Part shown: piece after piece, positions 10,184 to 21,407 of the stretch
How the letters are laid out: every line of letters begins with the position of its first letter
How positions within the stretch are numbered: the stretch's first letter is position 1
DNA from: Beroe forskalii
Taxonomy: Eukaryota > Ctenophora > Nuda > Beroida > Beroidae
Reading direction: 5' to 3'
Assembly: GCA_011033025.1 (NCBI GenBank)
Contig: WFMF01000014.1
Span: 992,001-1,056,000, forward strand
Length of the DNA: 64,000 nt
The notes under the pieces: model-generated
What the model was told of the DNA's origin: nothing
The model's input: only the letters and a program-made list of their open reading frames with translations
The model's database searches: none
Made by a program: the position numbers and the translations under genes

Positions 10184-10332
10184 TTAACTCCCTTGATTGC
10201 TGACTGCTATTCTTCGTTGGTAAACTTGAGCAAGCACCGCCCCTATAACGGTAGTCACCGCTCCAAAAGCTACATTCTGATAGATTCGATGAAATTGTTT
10301 CTTCTCGAACCAAGAGCTCCAAAACGCCAGAC
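10184..10332 (-). CDS. CYB561D-like gene, last exon
   Basis: The terminal exon starts with two bases completing the Gly codon left open by the exon at 14904-15027 and ends with TAA. It encodes LAFWSSWFEKKQ, then NVAFGAVTTVIGAVLAQVYQ and RRIAVSNQGS. The order S.WF..., a hydrophobic helix, then a short basic tail (YQRR) is that of the last transmembrane helix and cytosolic tail of CYB561D1/D2 proteins. The acceptor is TTTACTTGACAG. The phase match with the preceding exon 4.6 kb away is strong support. Confidence 0.82.
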
Positions 10333-10469
10333 CTGTCAAGTAAAGTTTCATTTAATGCCACTAGAAAAACAAGCAATGCTGGAAATTGCTTGTTATGTAG
10401 CCATAGATTTAATTTAAATTAAGTGACCCTTAGAAATAAAAGGTCAGAAGAACACAAATTAGCGCGACC

Positions 10470-10515
10470 TCAGACATCGTGATCGATCGAACGATTCGAT
10501 CGATCGAATTGCCGC
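10470..10515. repeat. CGAT-rich palindrome
   Basis: GATCGATCGAACGATTCGATCGATC is a near-perfect palindrome inside the last CYB561-like intron. It resembles the CGATCGATC words of the hairpin element at 51165-51397. Confidence 0.5.
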
Positions 10516-10739
10516 GTGGTTTTGCGCGAAGACATCAATTCTTCAAAGACTGCGTTTTCCATAAATTCACGGTAGTCTTCAATTGCCACTGTCACTCAAC
10601 GTAATTGATAAAATGAATCATTATCAAGAACAAGACACAGGTAGATAGCTGGTTAGATGATACTGACCACTGGACAGAAGCTACGCAATGGACCAGTAGG
10701 CATGTCTGTAAGCATGTTAATTACATTGAAGTACAGACT

Positions 10740-10870
10740 CATGAAGGGGGGGGGGGATTCCCATAAACCACCAAAAATTTAATATTTTGAGAAACCAATT
10801 AAACCTAACTGAGTGATTATCTAATTTAATATCCACTTGAGGGGGCGATATCCACTTTAGGGGCGGGGGT
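10740..10870. repeat. G-run and GGGGGCGATATCCACTT duplicates
   Basis: A run of about ten G at 10746 is followed by two related words, ATCCACTTGAGGGGGCGA and ATCCACTTTAGGGGCGGG. Low-complexity intronic sequence. Confidence 0.5.
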
Positions 10871-10899
10871 TTAATTTTGCCAAACAAAATGAAACCATT

Positions 10900-11215
10900 T
10901 CTTAGAAGGACCAAAAATCCTCTTCAAAAATGGCACCATTTCAGAAAAGGGTCTAAAAATGGTACCATTTCAGAAAATGGACTCAAATCAAAACAAATTG
11001 TAGGTAGGTAACATTTCATAAAGTGGTACCATTTTTATGAAAATGCCGAAAATCCTCAACAAAAATGGTACCATTTCAGAAAGGAACGAAAATCCTTTCA
11101 ACTTTTCAACAAAACGGTTACCATTTCAGAAAATTGTCAAAAATCCCAAACAAAATTCTGAGGAAAAATGGCAGCTACCATTTCTAAAAAGCCCAAAAAT
11201 CCAAAGCAGAAAAAG
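10900..11215. repeat. Degenerate repeat of AAATGGTACCATTTCAGAAA
   Basis: The palindromic core ATGGTACCAT with a TTTCAGAAA tail recurs about every 30-60 bp, with a final decayed unit (GGCAGCTACCATTTC). The plus-strand ORF here reflects the repeat. Confidence 0.75.
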
Positions 11216-11884
11216 GCAAAAATCGTGAACGAAAAATGATAAAATTGCAAAATTCAAATGAGTTAAGCCTCATAAACCCCAAAATATCAAAGTTTAAACC
11301 CCCATTAGCTATTGATCGAGATCCACCGGGGATTTATGGGTGTTGCCCACCTCTTATTACAAAACCAAAGCTTAAAACACCTTACAATAAATCAAGCCCA
11401 GTCAGCATATCGCCTAAATGCAATCAGCTTCTTTTTATTAGAAACTTATTCAAATTCCAGTCCAGAAGTTTCTTATTTTTTACGATTTTGAGCCTAATTC
11501 TACTTATTTCTGCATACAGTGAAGCAAAATGTTTTTGAATTTTTCAAATGGGCATAGGAACCTACTCTGTAGGCTGTATACCTAGAATCTTTAAATCAAT
11601 TCTTTAAACATTTTCACGTAAAGATTTGTGCAAATGTGCAGTACTTAATAATCTTCATGATATTCCAAAAATTTTTGAAATAATTTGATCCTATACCTAC
11701 TATCCTATGAGCCAAGCCAAAGGCTTGGAAATAAAATTCTTGTCTTATTAAGAGCAGAGGTTCTGTACCTATGAGAATATGGATTCTATAGTCGCTCAGT
11801 CTCGACAGCAATTTCATGTTTTGGTATCTGACATGTTGCATTAAACCGACAAATAAGAACTCACGAAAGAGTAATTTTCGGGCA

Positions 11885-12060
11885 TAAATCAGAACAGCAT
11901 CGCCATGAGGGCGCCACGGCAGCACCACGGTAAAGCCAAGGTAATTCCATGGTGAAGCCATGATGAGGACGCCACTGTGGCGCTACGATGAAGCTACCAA
12001 GGCGCCATGGCAGTGCCACGGCGACGCTAATATGGTGGTGACGCCACGAAAAAGCCACGA
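11885..12060. repeat. GC-rich minisatellite, GCCACGG/GCCATGG words
   Basis: GCGCCACGG, GCACCACGG, GTGCCACGG and GACGCCAC recur every 12-18 bp in an otherwise AT-rich intron. The antisense frames show repeated PWR/PW peptides produced by the repeat, not by a protein family. Confidence 0.65.
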
Positions 12061-12541
12061 CAATGCATCAGTGATTTTCTATTTTCTAAATTCCAAATCA
12101 CATTGAAGTCCGATAAAAGTACTAGATTAGAATCAAAAAGTTCGCAATCAAAATATGGGTGTCTGGGGGCGCAACCCCCAAAAGCAAGACGTTTCATATC
12201 AAAAAAAATCTGTTGCAATAGGATTGTTCTATGCTAAAGGTTTCTAAATTTCTTAATTGTGAATCAGTGAAGTTTCTTATTAAGTTATTAAATTTTACGA
12301 AATTCTAGGCTAGTTTTCTCCAATTTTAGAGAATCCAACAGTAGGCTACGTTTCTTATAGACGGTTTTTATTTAAAAAAGCTGAGTGTAGACCAATCACT
12401 TATGCACATAAAAGGCTCATTATCTCTTTATCTGAAAATGCTGATAAATAAATGGCACTTCGCACAAGCCTTTCTAAGGGTCTGAAATATCGATGCAATA
12501 AGCAATTTTCATGGCCCATGATGGCATGATGGATCATATCA

Positions 12542-12758
12542 CAGGGGAAGGCACCCCTGTTTTGCCATCAGGCGCTGATATGATCTCATATAAATTTGGT
12601 TTCTAAAGGCCACAGACTTCAGAATTGAACCAAGGTGTCCGATGTCCATCTCATCGAGTGGAACTACTCTTTCTCTGGCTGGGATCCCTGAGTCTACAAC
12701 AGCGAATATCCGAAACTCCTCAATACGGCAGCAGTTTTCCGCGGAACTACTGCTACTA
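12542..12758 (-). CDS. Possible terminal exon of an unknown minus-strand gene
   Basis: On the minus strand a good acceptor (TTTTTATGTTTCTAG) precedes a frame reading SSSSAENCCRIEEFRIFAVV, then DSGIPARERVVPLDEMDIGH and a stop after QRLMAKQGCLPL. Composition is protein-like, but I recognise no family and no phase-compatible upstream exon. It is out of phase with the CYB561-like exons, inside whose intron it lies. It may be a retroelement or pseudogene remnant. Confidence 0.3.
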
Positions 12759-13194
12759 GAAACATAAAAACACAATGTGGTGGTTTGATTTAAAGTCTTG
12801 ACTTGGCTGTGGGGTATGAGCGCAGTTCAACGAACAGAGGAGGAGACAGACAATAAAGGGGTGACCTAGCATCTACTTATCTCTCTGTTCAGTCTAACAA
12901 AACCGATATTGTATTGGTAAAGGTATCCTCCTTTCATTAGTCACCCTTTCACACCACCACATCATCCTCACCCACCCTAATCCCTCATCCCCTCCGCCTA
13001 GGCGGTCGGAGGCAGGCACAGTCCCACCCTGGGTCTATCCTCTTGCGAGCCTTTAGGTCCGGTCTCTCTTTTATATATGAGCACAGTTTTCGTTTCAAGA
13101 ATCTAAGGTGCTCAATCAGCTCCAATCATTGATAGGGCACCTTCTCAAGTCATGAGAAACGCATTTTTATGTGTACCTTTCAAGACCTCCAACT

Positions 13195-13773
13195 TAATAC
13201 TGGGGGGAGTGTCACTGTCCCAAATGTCCCAAATGTCCCTGTCCCAATTTATTTTTTTTGAGTTTGGGACTGGTTTTTGGGACAATGGGACAACTGGGAC
13301 ATTTGGGACAAACAAAAAGTTGAAAAAATCAGTCATTTATCATTTTTTACATTGGTCCAAGTGTTTCTATCATTGAAATGAAAGTGATATTCAATTGCCG
13401 CTTTGTAAAAGGCTTTGAGACAAAAAACACCAAACTGCCGCTCAAAAAACAATCACTTGAGCCCCAGTTGTCTCTGTCACTTTTGTCCCAATTGTCCCAA
13501 ATGTCCCATTTGTCCCAGTCCTCATTCATTTTTTGAGTCCCATGTGTTCTATTTTCTATGTCCCATTTGTCCCAATTGTCCCATTTGTCACAAATGTCCC
13601 AATTGTCCCAGTCCCAATTCACTTTTTTGAGACCAATTTGTTCCATTTTCTCTGTCCCATTTGTCCCAATTGTCCCATTTGTCCCAAATGTCCCATTTGT
13701 CCCAATTGTCCCTGTCCCAATCCACTTTTTCTTGAGTTTGGGACAATTGGGACAGTGAAACCCCCCAATACTG
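13195..13773. mobile_element. Foldback element with 9-bp TGTCCCAAT arrays
   Basis: The termini TACTGGGGGGAGTGTCACTG and CAGTGAAACCCCCCAATACTG are imperfect inverted repeats. Internally there are arrays of TGTCCCAAT/TGTCCCATT (9 bp), with a short opposite-strand block (ATTGGGACA) near 13265-13310 and at the right end. The repeated IGTxGT/CPICPNCP-like peptides in the overlapping frames are products of the repeat. No transposase. A flanking duplication (CCAACT versus CGAACT) is possible but imperfect. Confidence 0.75.
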
Positions 13774-13799
13774 CGAACTGGACTTATTGTGGTAGTGTT

Positions 13800-14900
13800 G
13801 TGTTCTTCTGTGAGATATCAGGAGTGCAGGGCGAAATAGAGGAAAGTTTGAACCAAAAATTATTTGTTTACTAGCTGCTTCACGCACAAACTTTGTTGTT
13901 TCATTAAATTCCATATCTATCAGCAACTGCTTTACTGGGGAGGGAAATTAAGCGGTCGCCAAATTTAGATAAGACGAACGCGATTCTTGCTAAATAATTA
14001 TCTTAAAGCTCCTGAGTCCTTGAGTCCTAAAGCAATATTCCATCTTATTTTTCTTGTAAGCCCGAACCACACATGCTCGGGAAATTACCTAGGTATCCTC
14101 CTATAATCTACACAAAACTTATCCTAGAAACTTTATTAGGAGAAAACCGTTTAGGACGCCTTAATGACTGTTACCGATGTCTTTCATTGGTGAGCAAGTC
14201 ACATGACCAAAAATTAGGAACACTCTTTTACCCTCTAAGAGTTTAAATGGTTAAACTTCCAAAGTGAATGAGTTTTCGAGAAGAAGATTCTCCACTGTCG
14301 TTCGCATAACTTCATTAGACATCAGTTTGCTAATTGTATGAATTTAGGACAAAGGGCTCTGTCCTTTTGTCGTGGGCTGCCGGTAGAATACGGTCACTTG
14401 ACCGTAAAAATATAGCAATTACCATTAATCTGGTTTTAAGCGCTTCAAATAAAATAAATTTAATAACTCTGAATAACATTTCAATTCCTAGCACATATTT
14501 TGCCTTGTTCAACATCTGTTCTTTTATCTTTTTGTTAAGCTTAAGAATGTAAAAATAAGGCAGATCCTGAATTTCATCGATATCCGCTGTGTATTATATT
14601 TTTTCGTGTATATATTTTGTTCTTGTAGATACGTCAATGACAAATAAGCTTTGTTGAGTGGTCAACAAAAATTCTACGAATAAACACTGTGACAGGACGC
14701 ATATTTCCACCAATTAGCCTCAACTATAAAAGCCTAAGGCTCTTAATTTTTTGAATATTTACTTACTTTCGTATTACATACTTAGGGGAACGGTGTCACA
14801 TGACTGCCACATGATAATCAGATGAACTCAATAAAATTGGGAGTGGGTTCATCTGCCCGCTACCTCGGGAGATGGAGAATCGGGGAAGAAGTCGGTTAGT
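13800..14900. other. CYB561-like intron, nothing recognised
   Basis: AT-rich sequence without supported exons or clear repeats. The ORFs at 14330-14552 on the two strands overlap each other and lack splice context. Confidence 0.4.
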
Positions 14901-14903
14901 TAC

Positions 14904-15027
14904 CTATGGCGGTAAGAGAACAAGTTAGCGTGACACAGCCTAACTGAGCGTGTTTCCGTTTAACTTCACCAAGTGACCCGGTCAGTGGGAGGATAGCTCG
15001 TACCTGGTCGGGAGGATCCTCATTAAA
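14904..15027 (-). CDS. CYB561D-like gene, exon with the last haem histidine
   Basis: A 124-nt exon bounded by a textbook acceptor (CTATCTCTCTCTCCCGTAG) and donor ATAG|GTAACT. It starts in phase 0 and reads FNEDPPDQVRAILPLTGSLG, then EVKRKHAQLGCVTLTCSLTA and Ile, leaving one base. The pattern of a loop, KxxH and a hydrophobic helix fits transmembrane helix 5 of the cytochrome b561 core. The His (residue 26 of the exon) is in the position of the fourth haem ligand. Confidence 0.8.
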
Positions 15028-15370
15028 CTACGGGAGAGAGAGATAGGGGAATACTAAAAACTCTTACAGTATTACTTGCATAATATGTTCGGGAAGGAGG
15101 GATGAAGAAGGGAGGGAGACCGAGGCCAGCAGCTCATGAGTAATGAGCTTGTCATGCTACCTATCGCACTATATCAGTGGACGCATCTACAAGACAAAGA
15201 GGTTAAGTAGACAGGTTCAATATAACTTGTAGAGGAGTAGAGGGGAGCGCAAACAGGAAGCCGCTCACACAGAACTTACTAATTTACTACTTTACAAGTA
15301 ACGCCGGGTAATAACTAGTAATGAATTAGAGATAGCAAATAGCACTGCAGCAGTAGAAGTAATAACTTAC

Positions 15371-15535
15371 TTTAGGGTAGATGAGCGTCAGACCGCCACA
15401 CAGCTGCAACACTGATAGGATGAGGGCGAGGAGTCCACACAGGGCATGCCACGATGTGATGTGAGGCTTGCCATTGTCCTCCTTCACTTTGTAGATAACC
15501 AGCCACCCTCCTAAGCCGAGAAAAGCTCCAACAAT
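15371..15535 (-). CDS. CYB561D-like gene, central exon
   Basis: A 165-nt exon, phase 0 at both ends, acceptor CCTATTTCAG and donor AAA|GTAAGT. It encodes IVGAFLGLGGWLVIYKVKED, then NGKPHITSWHALCGLLALIL and LQLCGGLTLIYPK. This is the clearest part of the gene. The 'K...GKPHxxSWHALxGLL' segment followed by a helix and GG...YPK is specific to the CYB561 family, most like the CYB561D1/D2 branch. The protein should be a six-helix, di-haem transmembrane oxidoreductase passing electrons across a membrane, classically from ascorbate. Confidence 0.9.
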
Positions 15536-15599
15536 CTGAAATAGGGAAATAGCAGTTACATATATCATGTCTCAGATATTTGTACATTCTGATTAGATG

Positions 15600-17090
15600 T
15601 CTGGTTCGAGATAAACTGGGATAAGCTAATAATTGAAGTATTTTGTATAGTCATTAGATACCATATATCCTTGAACAAACTAATGATGATATCCAACAAA
15701 AAAGTCCTGTCGGTAGAAAACGTTTACTCCTTTTTACGTGAACGTTGAGACGAAAAAGCTCATAAGAAATTTCATAATGATGCTAGGATTTTACCATTTC
15801 AACTTTTCTATCAGGTTCAACTGTTGAGAACCAACAATATTACACCAAAAAATTGTGTTTATTCATTGGAGAGAGAAGTTGATATCCGGTAAGCCATGAT
15901 TATTGAGTGCTCGTTTGCAATGACATCACAGATAATATGTGGAAACTTAATAAGGCTGCCCTTGAACAGCCAAAAAGTAGAAGAATTGAACTGTCGTGAC
16001 ACACCCTAAAATCGTATAGAAATATGGCAGATCTCCGCTTAATTATTGTTTGCGTCGATTGTGATACTCAGTACTGAAATTGTCAAAGCCGTGTCCAGGG
16101 AAAAGGCTCCAGCGACGATTCAAGAAGTTATACGAATAGTGAATACCACAGAGATCGGTAGGTAATATGGAGCAAGTTGATGATTTACCCAGGCTAGGCA
16201 CACTTGTTAAATGTCTACCTATTACTATGGGATCATTACCATCACGAGATTCATTAATTAGTAGAGTTAGCATTGCACGGCTAGGTTCAGGCACTAACTG
16301 TGCGTCACTTCCGCTTCAAGAATCCAAGTGACAAGTGTCTTCAATATACCAAGCTTTGTACTCTAACACAGATTAGGCGCTGTAAGACTTTCATTATTTA
16401 ATAAGGAGCTCTCTCTAGGAAAATAAAATGTCAGGATATCTCCCCTCGGAGTACTTTAGTACGCATTTGTAACTTCTCAGCTACTACACACTTACAGAGC
16501 TCTTCCAACTAGAGGATTATCTTCCCAGAGAGGGAGAGAGCGGAGACCACACAAAAGAAATTAGTTATTAATCTTCGTGACTTACGCTATATCATGGAGT
16601 GAGTGCGGAGACGAACAATAGAAGTCACCAGGATGGGCGCCTAATTTGGGATTGTTTACATGAGCCAAGATGTTGCCGACATAATGACTCAAAGCAGATG
16701 TTATCAAGTAAACATTCTTGTCACAGTAAATACGGGCAAGTACGGGATATCACAGTGAGCTGAGTTGGGGGTATTTAAATAACAGCATTATTCTGACCAC
16801 TTTCAACTGAGTCTTGAGCCTTATACACGATCTCTGTTATATTCAGGAGCTTTTATTTAACAAAGCAATTAGGAATTAGGAACATATTGGGGATATTACT
16901 TAGGGAGCAAGTTAAAATGTTCAATGCTACGATAAAGTTTAAAATCAGGAGCTTTCGAAAATCATGTGATTATTGGGGATAAATCGGTTGGTTTCAATTG
17001 TGCAGTGAATAAGACAACATTTCATAATATATTTACCTGCACATTTTACAGGAAATCGTCACAAAAACAGAAAAACTAAACCTTTTCTTT
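15600..17090. other. CYB561-like intron, no supported features
   Basis: Scanned for the missing CYB561-like exon (expected to carry TM2/TM3 and the second haem His). A good donor-like GTAAGT occurs near 16580, but the preceding frame is in the wrong phase. No exon is called. Confidence 0.4.
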
Positions 17091-17145
17091 TTTTCTTTGC
17101 GATTCAAGAATATCTCAAATTATGAATTAGTAATTAGCATAACAT

Positions 17146-17302
17146 CTCTCTATCCTACTATCGAAGGACCAGCTTATTCCCAATCATTCGATTCCTCCGT
17201 CTTGTCGTCTTATCAGATTTTATCCTCTCTATCCTACTATCGAAGGACCAGCTTATTCCCAATCATTCGATTCCTCCGTCTTGTCGTCTTATCTGATTTT
17301 TA
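17146..17302. repeat. Direct tandem duplication, 79-bp unit
   Basis: The block beginning TATCCTACTATCGAAGGACC occurs at 17151 and again at 17230 with only a difference near the end (TCAGATTTTA versus TCTGATTTTT). It is a recent two-copy tandem duplication. Confidence 0.9.
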
Positions 17303-18021
17303 CAAAGAGTGAACGTGGAGTTTTGTCTTCCCCGGAAATGTGCGGTGCCAGTCCGGGACATGCTACTCCCAGTCAGCAGCCCTTGTTTTTGTTCTGCTGT
17401 TCCGCCTTGTCTTTATCCTATACTCATACTACAGCAGTTTACCATAACATAAACAAAGTGGAGCCTCAGCAAGAACTAGAAACCTACAACAGTTCATGGT
17501 TATTGAAAAAAGCTGGACATTTTTCTACGTGCTTCCACTGAGTCCTTATCTCCTACTGAGTCCTCATTCCCTTCTGAAGAAAGGCTGGAAAGTGATGTCC
17601 ACTTACACAGAACAGTCTCCGACTTCATGTAAACATCGTCTAAAACGTTTTTACAGTAACAATTGTAGTAGTTTTTGGAGGAAGTCATTGTTACGATTTA
17701 AATGGCGGAAACATGGTTAATGGAGTAATGGAATGCACTGCTCTTTGATTTTACTATAGTACTGTCTTCCGACTACAGCAGCTTGACTGAAGACCTGTAA
17801 AAAACGTGTGTCTACCCTCGACTACATATTGTAAACGCAACTAGTAACTTTTTTCGAGGAGGTTCGATGGACTACATAGTACATGCATCATATCAGACCA
17901 TACACTTGTAGATAAAAATGATAGTGCAACACAAAACCTGCTCTCATATACTCAATATTTCGAGATAACTTAGTTGAGTTTATGAAACTTTAGGTGATAA
18001 TAATATAATTTGATTTATTAG

Positions 18022-18502
18022 GTAGAGGTTCTGCCCTGGAAGAAGTCGGTGAACTACGAGGAGATACCTTGGTTCAAAGGTCTAACTCTTAAAGTTAAGT
18101 GATGCTGTTAAAGATACTACACCAACCTGGAATATCTGGTGAAGTCTGACTCGCAGGGCGTGGTTGGAGACAGGACTAAACCGTGGGTGGAACAGGAGCA
18201 CAGCTTCAGTGTAGAAACCAAGGAACTGAAACAGGAGATCGTGTGAGTGACATTGTCTGGGACTTTCATGTCAGATCAGTGATATTATGTTCCTTGATAT
18301 AATGAAGATAGGAAAATGAGACAAGTTCAGTGTTCCAAAACTCCCCAAATTTCATTGTTTTTGAAATCTTAGAATGAGTAACTGAATATTGAATAAGTCT
18401 TAGTTAAGAATATTATGGAGAATATCTATTCTCTCTTCAACGTACGTACTATAAACTCATAAAGATCCACCCAACCCGGAGAAGAGACCAGACTACGCCC
18501 CG
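18022..18502 (+). pseudogene. Exon-like block of an unknown plus-strand gene, frame broken
   Basis: After the acceptor TTTGATTTATTAG the frame reads VEVLPWKKSVNYEEIPWFKG, then LTLKVK and a stop. The same frame resumes 15 nt later as YYTNLEYLVKSDSQ, DRTKPWVEQEHSFSVETKEL and KQEI before a GTGAGT donor at 18243. One extra and one missing base between the halves would explain the break. A further block at 18465-18501 (PPNPEKRPDYAP in one frame) may be the next exon. The product is not recognised. It could be a pseudogene, or a real exon with consensus errors. It lies antisense in a CYB561-like intron. Confidence 0.4.
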
Positions 18503-18784
18503 GTAATCACGCTAACTAATAACTTTCCAATGGAGAGTGGAATATTATCATGTAAATCAGTAAATCATACGGAGATTTTGTTGAATCACGTGGATGGGCT
18601 ATATGATAAATGACAATCCCGGATAAAACAGTAAACGGCAATTCCGGTAAATGGCAATTCCAGCGTCAATTCGAGCTAATTTCACAATCCGGGTCTGCTT
18701 GCTGTGTGTGTCTGTTGTAACATTGTTACTGATATTGATGAGAGCTCGGTTATATAATTTTGGGCAAAAGCACTCACATGAAAT

Positions 18785-19024
18785 ACATACATAAGTACAT
18801 ACATACATACATACACATACATACATACATACATACATACATACATACATACATACATACATACATACATACATACATACATACATACATACATACATAC
18901 ATACATACATACATACATACATACATACATACATACATACATACATACATACATACATACATACATACATACATACATACATACATACATACATACATAC
19001 ATACATACATAAATACATACATAC
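18785..19024. repeat. (ATAC)n microsatellite, left of the Penelope-like element
   Basis: About 230 bp of almost uninterrupted ATAC tetranucleotides. On the minus strand it directly continues the 3' end of the inverted Penelope-like segment. Long frames of MYVC and THIH repeats are artefacts of it. Confidence 0.97.
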
Positions 19025-19374
19025 TATGAGGTACAAAGTAAAACTGCGATGGTTCCCAACTCTAAGTTTCACGAAAAGTAAGAGTACTAATCGATCTTCA
19101 AGGTGCAACCGATCTTCGGTAAAAATGACGGAAGTGATATCGGCCAGTCCTATGTATGAGTAGGATTCTCCGTCCTCTGTCAACACATCGGCCTGGTAGA
19201 CTGACGAGGTCACGAGGCACTGTCCCTGCAGTGGACAATTGGGTTTATCCCTGCAGTTACACTGTCTCGCACCCTCGTCGCTCTCCGTAGCCTCCAGGAC
19301 CGATTTATTGTGATTCTTGATAATCCTACCCACACTAGGCATGCACGAGTAGCTCAGTTTGACGGTGTTCCGGT

Positions 19375-20311
19375 TGAGTACTTGGATGTGGAGCTATTCC
19401 TCAAAGACAAATCATACAGACCCTACAAGAAACCAAATGACACTCCCCTGCACATCAACGCTAAGTCGAATCATCCTCCTAACATCATCAAAAACATCCC
19501 TGACATGCTCTCTAAACGACCTAGCAGCATCTCCAGCACTGAACAGCACTTCAACGAGACGAAACAGGAGTACAATGTAGCCCTGGAAGCCAGTGGTTAC
19601 ACTAAACCCCTGTCCTACCAAACACCACAGACCACCCCCAAGAAGAGACGACGCAGAAGGAATGTCATTTGGTTCAATCCCCCCTACATCACAAACGTCA
19701 AGACAGACCTCGGACGGAGATTCTTCAGCATCCTGGACAGGCACTTCCCTAAAGACCACCGCCTACACAAGATACTCAACCGGAACACTGTAAAACTGAG
19801 CTACTCGTGCATGCCTAGTGTGGGTAGGATTATCAAGAATCACAATAAATCGGTCCTGGAGGCTACGGAGAGCGACGAGGGTGCGAGACAGTGTAACTGC
19901 AGGGATAAACCCAATTGTCCACTGCAGGGACAGTGCCTCGTGACCTCGTCAGTCTACCAGGCCGATGTGTTGACAGAGGACGGAGAATCCTACTCATACA
20001 TAGGACTGGCCGAGGGGAACTTTAAAACGCGGTGGAGAAATCATACCAAATCGTTTAGAGCTGAAAGATACAGAAACGAAACAGAACTTTCTAAATTAAT
20101 ATGGGACTTGAATGACAAGCAAATTCAGTACGAGATAAATTGGAAAACACTTGCTAAATGCAACAGCTATAAAGCTGGCTCTAAATTTTGTAATCTGTGC
20201 CTGACAGAAAAACTTTTAATTCTTAAAAATAAATCTTGTATAAATAAAAGGACTGAAATTGTGTCTAAGTGTCGGCACAGAAGGAAATTCTTAATACGAT
20301 TTTGTTCTTAA
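19375..20311 (+). pseudogene. Penelope-like ORF, C-terminal part with GIY-YIG-type domain
   Basis: The frame is open from 19310, but homology begins at VEYLDVELFLKDKSYRPYKK, the end of the RT/thumb region of this family. It continues with SNHPPNIIKNIP, RRNVIWFNPPYI and NRNTVKLSYSCMPSVGRIIK. Then come a Cys cluster (CNCRDKPNCPLQGQC) and the nuclease-like core VYQADV...SYIGLAEGNFKTRW with NHTKSFR. It ends with FCNLCLTEKLLI and EIVSKCRHRRKFL. The Cys/His cluster plus GIY-YIG-type endonuclease is the C-terminal module of Penelope-like elements, which nicks DNA for target-primed reverse transcription. The first 65 nt of the frame come from the inverted block. The module looks intact, but without an RT it cannot move alone. 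Confidence 0.8.
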
Positions 20312-20904
20312 TTTTACCTTTCTGTCGAACATTTAAGTGCTGATTTACAGTGTTATAGTAGTCTCACGACAAGTTTAGACCGATTTAGAGGGTAGTACTA
20401 TATCCGTAGAGTCGTGTTGCAACACGCGCTTTATATCGTGTGTTTGTTATGACACACTGTAATTTAATACCAATTTAAATACAAATCTATGCGACCTTTG
20501 CTTTTGCGTTACAAAAATGTGCATATCTCCGAGGTTTTTTGAGCAAACTTGATGAAACTTTCAGGATATTTAGAGCTCGATGAGAGCAACATCTCAGTGA
20601 ATTTTGATTCATTTTTGAGCTCCAGAAGCGGAGTTATGACCGAAAAGCCAGTTTTCAAGCGATAACTTTAAAACAAAAGACCGGTTTATTCGCCATATCT
20701 CAACTTCTGAAGGTCAAAAATGTTAGCTACTCCAGGATTATATTGGCCATATGTTGCCCGTGATATCCTGAAAATTTGATCAAATTGCTCAAAAACGGCT
20801 GAGTTATGCGCTTTTTGTTATGTGTAAACAAGCATTTTGCTAATTACCATATAAGGTAATGTGTGCTTGTTGTGTACAGGGTGTGTCTTGTATACACCGT
20901 TCGA

Positions 20905-21105
20905 CTACTATAGTACTTTAGAGGCTCAAACTCACCGCAGAAATATGATTTAGAGCACTCGGCTCAGCTTCGCTTCGCCTCGCACTCTAAATTATTTAAA
21001 TGTCTCCAGCTGCGCTGTCGACATTTAAATATTATATAGAGCCCTGCTCTCGCAGGGCTCTATATTGTCTGCGTGTTCGTCTTACGCCTCTAAAGTACAT
21101 TTAGT
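20905..21105. mobile_element. Nested hairpin (MITE-like) within the Penelope-like 3' region
   Basis: AGTACTTTAGAGGC near 20911 is mirrored by GCCTCTAAAGTAC near 21088. Inside are further palindromes: ATTTAAATGTC...GACATTTAAAT and AGAGCCCTGC...GCAGGGCTCT. It may be an inserted MITE or part of the retroelement's structured 3' region. Confidence 0.6.
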
Positions 21106-21407
21106 ATTTCATCAGTTTTAAAGATTTTCAAAATTTCACAAATTTCCAGATTTTAAACGCAGATTTTAGTCAATATCAATTTTATAGCTTTTATCCAACT
21201 GAGTCGTGGAGATTTTCACATTTTGGCCGAATTTGGGCTTTTATAATGTGTTTTTGTGAGGAGGGAGTTTTCTAAAGGAGTAATCTCGATATCACTTCCG
21301 TCATTTTTACCGAAGATCGGTTGCACCTTGAAGATCGATTAGTACTCTTACTTTTCGTGAAACTTAGAGTTGGGAACCATCGCAGTTTTACTTTGTACCT
21401 CATAGTA

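Larger units (their letters stand above)
19021..21407 (+). mobile_element. Truncated Penelope-like retroelement with an inverted partial copy
   Basis: The element consists of a C-terminal ORF (19375-20311) and a long 3' region to 21407. It is preceded by an inverted block at 19021-19375. That block is the reverse complement of the element's own 3' end (21287-21406) joined to the reverse complement of its ORF segment (19787-20013), with the intervening 1.3 kb missing. The joins occur at short shared words (CGA; GTTGAGTA). The RT domain upstream of the C-terminal part is absent. Such inverted, truncated arrangements are known for Penelope-like elements; the assignment rests on the GIY-YIG-type C-terminus. 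Confidence 0.75.

Noticed and set aside
18599..19342. 247-residue minus-strand ORF with long MYVC repeats
   Set aside because: It is a chance fusion of the inverted Penelope-like segment with the (ATAC)n microsatellite. The same microsatellite gives long frames on both strands here and at 21.4-21.8 kb.
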